Below, in pieces: positions 6,630-9,048 of a stretch of 9,048 bases of DNA (positions are counted from its first letter, which is position 1; the number at the start of each line of letters is the position of its first letter). The stretch comes from JBCBKZ01 sp039026975. GTDB lineage: Bacteria > Bacteroidota > Bacteroidia > J057. Under the pieces are notes generated by a model. That model saw only the letters and a list, made by a program, of their open reading frames with translations, was not told the DNA's origin and did not search any database. The stretch lies in contig JBCCLI010000269.1 of assembly GCA_039026975.1 (NCBI GenBank), forward strand, positions 1 to 9,048, read 5' to 3'. The position numbers and the translations under genes are program-made.

Positions 6630-8315
6630 CTACAAATTCCCTTTCTTCATTTCACTTACGGCATGCTCAGCAGCTCTGGCAGTAAATGCCATATAGGTAA
6701 GGGAGGGATTCTGACAAGCAGCAGAATTCATAAAGGCCCCATCCGTAACAAAGACATTGGGGACCTCGTGAATCTGGTTATACCTGTTGAGCATGGAAGT
6801 CTTAGGATCATCCCCCATAGGAGCTCCCCCCATTTCATGTATGCCCATACCCGGTAGCGGCTTACGCTCATACATGCCTACATCTGTAGCACCGGCAGCC
6901 TCTAACATTTCTGCAGCCGTTTCTTTCATGTCTTTCCGCATCTTCATTTCATTCTCCTTAAACTCCACGTCTACATCCAGGGTGGGCAGTCCCCACTTAT
7001 CTATCTTCTCCGTATTCAGGCTGATCTTATTATCAAAATAGGGAAGGGTTTCTCCGAAGGCTGTCATTCCCATGGTCCAAGGGCCCGGATTACTGAGGCT
7101 ATCCTTAAAGTCAGCGCCAAAGCCTTTTTCTCCATTTCCTCTTGACCAGTTACTTCTTCTACCTCCTCCCTGGTAGCCATATCCACGAATAAAATCAGGA
7201 TGCTTTTCTTTAATATTTCTAAACCTGGGTATATAAATCCCGTTCGCCCGTCTGCCGTAGTAATACCTATCTGCAAAATCATGAAATACACCTGAGGCAC
7301 CTACTTGAAAATGGTGATCCATAATATAATGCCCTAAGCTACCACTCACATTCCCTAAGCCTTCAGCGTATCTATTGGTTTTAGAATTTAGGAGAATGGA
7401 TACAGAGCCGAAGGCAGAAGCGTTCAGAAATATGACCCTTGCATAAAACTCTATGGCCTCTTCAGTTACTCTATCTATGACTCTTACGCCTATGGCCTTA
7501 TCTTTCTGTTCATCATAGATGATAGAATGGACAATAGCGTTAGGGCGAAGGGTCATATTTCCAGTAGCCTTGGCTGCTGGAAGCGTAGCCGCATTACTGC
7601 TGAAATAAGCACCATAAGGACAGCCCCTCCTACATCTGTTCCTGTATTGACAGTTTCCACGTCCATTATGAGGCACCGTAAGATTAGCTACCCTCCCAAT
7701 GGTCATCAGTCTGTCTTTGAAATTCTCAGCTATCTTATCTTTTACATGCCGTTCTACACAGTTCATGTCCATGGGGGGCAGAAACTTACCATCTGGTAGT
7801 TGGGGAAGTCCTTCTGACTGCCCACTGATGCCTACAAACTGCTCCACATAATCATACCAAGGTGCTATTTCTTCATAGTTAACGGGCCAGGGAACACCTA
7901 TGCCGTCTTTAGCATTAGCTTCAAAATCCATCTGGCTCCACCTGTAGGATTGGCGCCCCCACATAATGGACCTACCGCCTACGTGATATCCCCTAATCCA
8001 GGTGAAAGGCTTGTCTTCAGGCGTCTGGTAAGGACTGTCTACATCTCTCACCCACCAGTGTTTAGATGCTTCATTAAACTGTCCTGTTTGACTTTGTATG
8101 TAATAGACTGCCTTCTCTTCTTGGGTGGGTCTATATCTGTGCTTGAAATCCCAAGCCTCACTCATGGCAGTAGGATAGTCTTTTATATGCTCCACATTCC
8201 GCCCTCTCTCAAGTACTATGGTTTTTAATCCTTTTTCTGATAATTCTTTGGCTGCCCAGCCCCCCGAAATGCCTGACCCCACTACAATAGCATCATATGT
8301 ATTCGAATCGCTCAT
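6630..8315 (-). CDS. FAD-dependent GMC-family dehydrogenase (gluconate/glucose dehydrogenase large-subunit type)
   Basis: The product is 561 residues, normal for the catalytic subunit of bacterial membrane-associated sugar or gluconate dehydrogenases. The N-terminus has the FAD dinucleotide fold, VVGSGISGGWAAKEL (11-25) ending in an acidic residue, VLERG (34-38). RGYHVGGRSIMWGR (108-121) is the GMC signature region. C222, C228 and C232 form C-x5-C-x3-C, the pattern linked to a 3Fe-4S cluster in FAD glucose/fructose dehydrogenases. H493 (GIHEMGGAPMG) and N536 (CQNPSLTYMAF) are the expected catalytic His/Asn pair. It probably oxidises a sugar, sugar acid or cyclitol hydroxyl and passes electrons out through the cluster. 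The protein has no signal peptide; the subunit encoded upstream carries a Tat signal, so export as a complex is likely, as known for homologues. Spacing to that gene is 40 bp and a terminator follows. No cytochrome subunit is in the window. The exact substrate is not known. Confidence 0.92.
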   Translation of the reverse strand: MSDSNTYDAIVVGSGISGGWAAKELSEKGLKTIVLERGRNVEHIKDYPTAMSEAWDFKHRYRPTQEEKAVYYIQSQTGQFNEASKHWWVRDVDSPYQTPEDKPFTWIRGYHVGGRSIMWGRQSYRWSQMDFEANAKDGIGVPWPVNYEEIAPWYDYVEQFVGISGQSEGLPQLPDGKFLPPMDMNCVERHVKDKIAENFKDRLMTIGRVANLTVPHNGRGNCQYRNRCRRGCPYGAYFSSNAATLPAAKATGNMTLRPNAIVHSIIYDEQKDKAIGVRVIDRVTEEAIEFYARVIFLNASAFGSVSILLNSKTNRYAEGLGNVSGSLGHYIMDHHFQVGASGVFHDFADRYYYGRRANGIYIPRFRNIKEKHPDFIRGYGYQGGGRRSNWSRGNGEKGFGADFKDSLSNPGPWTMGMTAFGETLPYFDNKISLNTEKIDKWGLPTLDVDVEFKENEMKMRKDMKETAAEMLEAAGATDVGMYERKPLPGMGIHEMGGAPMGDDPKTSMLNRYNQIHEVPNVFVTDGAFMNSAACQNPSLTYMAFTARAAEHAVSEMKKGNL

Positions 8316-8355
8316 GAAATTCTTACGTTAAAAGTGAAGGTAAATAGACTAGGGA

Positions 8356-8916
8356 CTAGATATATGCGGCCTTCCCTTCATAGGGGATACACCCCTCATA
8401 CTTTCCAGGAATAGGTACAAAGTCCAAAGTAGCTTTAGCCCCTTCTTCAGAGGTAAAGTAACCGAGAAGTGTTAGTTCCTTGATAATAGAGAAAAAGGGC
8501 TTTCCCTCCTGGGGGGAAGCTACAAGTGCCTCTTCTTCCATACCCAATAAAAGTGCATCCTGTTTCTCTGGCGCCAGATTATGGAACCCCTGCCCGTGTA
8601 GGGTCTGACTTAGCTGATTCAAGCTGGAGACACCTGCTTTCACAGTCTCTTGCAGCTTAACTGTGTATACATCTTGCAGCATTAGATCTATAAAGCCTGG
8701 TACGCCCACATCTAAAGCTCCAGGAGTAGCTGTGGCAGGTAAAATTCTGTCTGCCATAGCAGAAACCAGGTCAAATTCTGTAGGAGTAAAGAAAACGAGC
8801 TTACCTGTTTCAGCGGTGGAAGGCGTGCAGCCAGCTAATACGCCACTCATAGCTGGCAGGGAAATACTGCCACCCATAATCCAAGCTACTTGTTTGAGGG
8901 CTTTTCTTCTATCCAC
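8356..8916 (-). CDS. Gluconate 2-dehydrogenase subunit 3 family protein, Tat-exported lipoprotein
   Basis: The product is 186 residues. The N-terminus MDRRKALKQVAWIMGGSISL is a twin-arginine signal (RRKALK), and SGVLAGC ends in a lipobox cysteine at residue 30, so the mature protein is probably a membrane-anchored lipoprotein. The body (VFFTPTEFDLVSAMADRILPAT, GVPGFIDLMLQDVY, PEKQDALLLGMEE, FFSIIKELTLLGYFTSEEG) is typical of the family, as is the C-terminal PIPGKYEGCIPY. The family is the small partner of GMC dehydrogenases, needed for maturation and Tat export of the catalytic subunit, which is encoded 40 bp downstream. The start is GTG (8914-8916): the in-frame codons just upstream (ATA TAC) give no better start and the twin-arginine motif begins right after it. 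No Shine-Dalgarno sequence is evident, as often in Bacteroidota. Confidence 0.92.
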   Translation of the reverse strand: MDRRKALKQVAWIMGGSISLPAMSGVLAGCTPSTAETGKLVFFTPTEFDLVSAMADRILPATATPGALDVGVPGFIDLMLQDVYTVKLQETVKAGVSSLNQLSQTLHGQGFHNLAPEKQDALLLGMEEEALVASPQEGKPFFSIIKELTLLGYFTSEEGAKATLDFVPIPGKYEGCIPYEGKAAYI

Positions 8917-8939
8917 GTATATCTGTTTTTGAGTAATAA

Positions 8940-8957
8940 TAGTTGCAAATCCAACTA
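8940..8957. promoter_or_regulatory. Inverted repeat upstream of the dehydrogenase operon
   Basis: TAGTTG (8940-8945) and CAACTA (8952-8957) are perfect 6-bp arms around CAAATC, centred about 32 bp before the GTG start. Read on the - strand, the spacer region gives TGGATTTG, one mismatch from the Bacteroidota -7 element TAnnTTTG, but no matching -33 TTG was found at the right distance. It could be an operator over a promoter or chance. Confidence 0.3.
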
Positions 8958-8967
8958 ATAAGTTATG

Positions 8968-9022
8968 AGCTAAGTTTCAGGGAAGCTAAGGCAAGGAAAA
9001 ATTTAGAATGATTCTAGCTAAG
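8968..9022. repeat. Three AGCTAAG direct repeats at 16- and 32-bp intervals
   Basis: AGCTAAG occurs at 8968-8974, 8984-8990 and 9016-9022, at intervals of 16 and 32 bp. The expected fourth position (9000-9006, AATTTAG) is a poor match. A 13-bp palindrome (TAGAATGATTCTA, 9004-9016) abuts the last copy. The set lies 50-110 bp upstream of the dehydrogenase operon on its promoter side. Regulator binding is possible but not shown, and the motif is short. Confidence 0.3.
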
Positions 9023-9048
9023 TCTTGGGCTACCAGCATATTTCCATG
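8986..9048 (-). CDS. Possible C-terminal end of an upstream gene (very tentative)
   Basis: On the - strand one frame is open from the window edge for 20 codons (HGNMLVAQDLARIILNFSLP) to a TAG at 8986-8988. The composition is protein-like, but an open stretch of this length is not rare by chance, and the other two frames stop within about 11 codons. If real, it would end 69 bp before the dehydrogenase operon in the same direction. An ATG at 9046-9048 on the + strand could equally begin a divergent gene. Confidence 0.15.
   Translation of the reverse strand, partial: HGNMLVAQDLARIILNFSLP

Noticed and set aside
7064..7300. A 78-residue - strand frame overlapping the GMC gene in another phase
   Set aside because: It is fully contained in the dehydrogenase coding region, whose own frame is unbroken and family-like.
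6069..8228. Several 70-90 residue open frames on the + strand inside the acylase and dehydrogenase genes
   Set aside because: They lie antisense to genes with clear catalytic motifs and show no recognisable domain; they are shadow frames.

Overview
The window reads as a chromosomal segment of a Bacteroidota bacterium, most likely a Cytophagales-type genome such as the Cyclobacteriaceae; that placement is inference from protein style. The supports are AT-rich start regions with little Shine-Dalgarno signal, a BlaI/BlaR1-type pair with a non-penicillin-binding C-terminus, a GldB/DUF2268-like secreted metalloprotease, and a GMC oxidoreductase paired with a gluconate-dehydrogenase subunit 3-like Tat lipoprotein. 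I see no rRNA, tRNA, CRISPR array, insertion sequence or phage gene.

Left edge (1-406, + strand): the tail of a probable antitoxin overlaps the start of a RelE/ParE-fold toxin gene. The toxin loses its family-like reading frame at a run of seven A's, so it is probably a decaying or slippage-prone toxin.

Centre left (407-4315, + strand): a BlaI/MecI-type repressor, preceded by two 18-bp dyad operators, is followed 30 bp later by a large BlaR1/M56-type membrane metalloprotease. Next, after a leader that can fold into a hairpin, comes a secreted HExxH protease of the DUF2268/GldB-like type. The expected logic is that the sensor protease perceives an envelope signal and inactivates the repressor, which relieves repression of the operon. 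The sensor part (about residues 335-782) carries no penicillin-binding motifs and ends in a beta-rich domain resembling the C-terminus of Bacteroidota carboxypeptidase-like surface proteins, so the signal is probably not a beta-lactam.

Centre right (4316-6577): a strong 16-bp perfect hairpin separates this unit from a convergent gene for a periplasmic penicillin/acyl-homoserine-lactone acylase family Ntn hydrolase (- strand) with an intact catalytic set.

Right (6578-9048, - strand): a two-gene operon encodes a Tat-exported lipoprotein (gluconate 2-dehydrogenase subunit 3 family, GTG start) and an FAD-dependent GMC dehydrogenase with a C-x5-C-x3-C iron-sulphur signature. A hairpin terminator lies just after it. 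The upstream 132 bp hold short phased repeats and an inverted repeat but no clear gene. No gap between genes exceeds about 140 bp.
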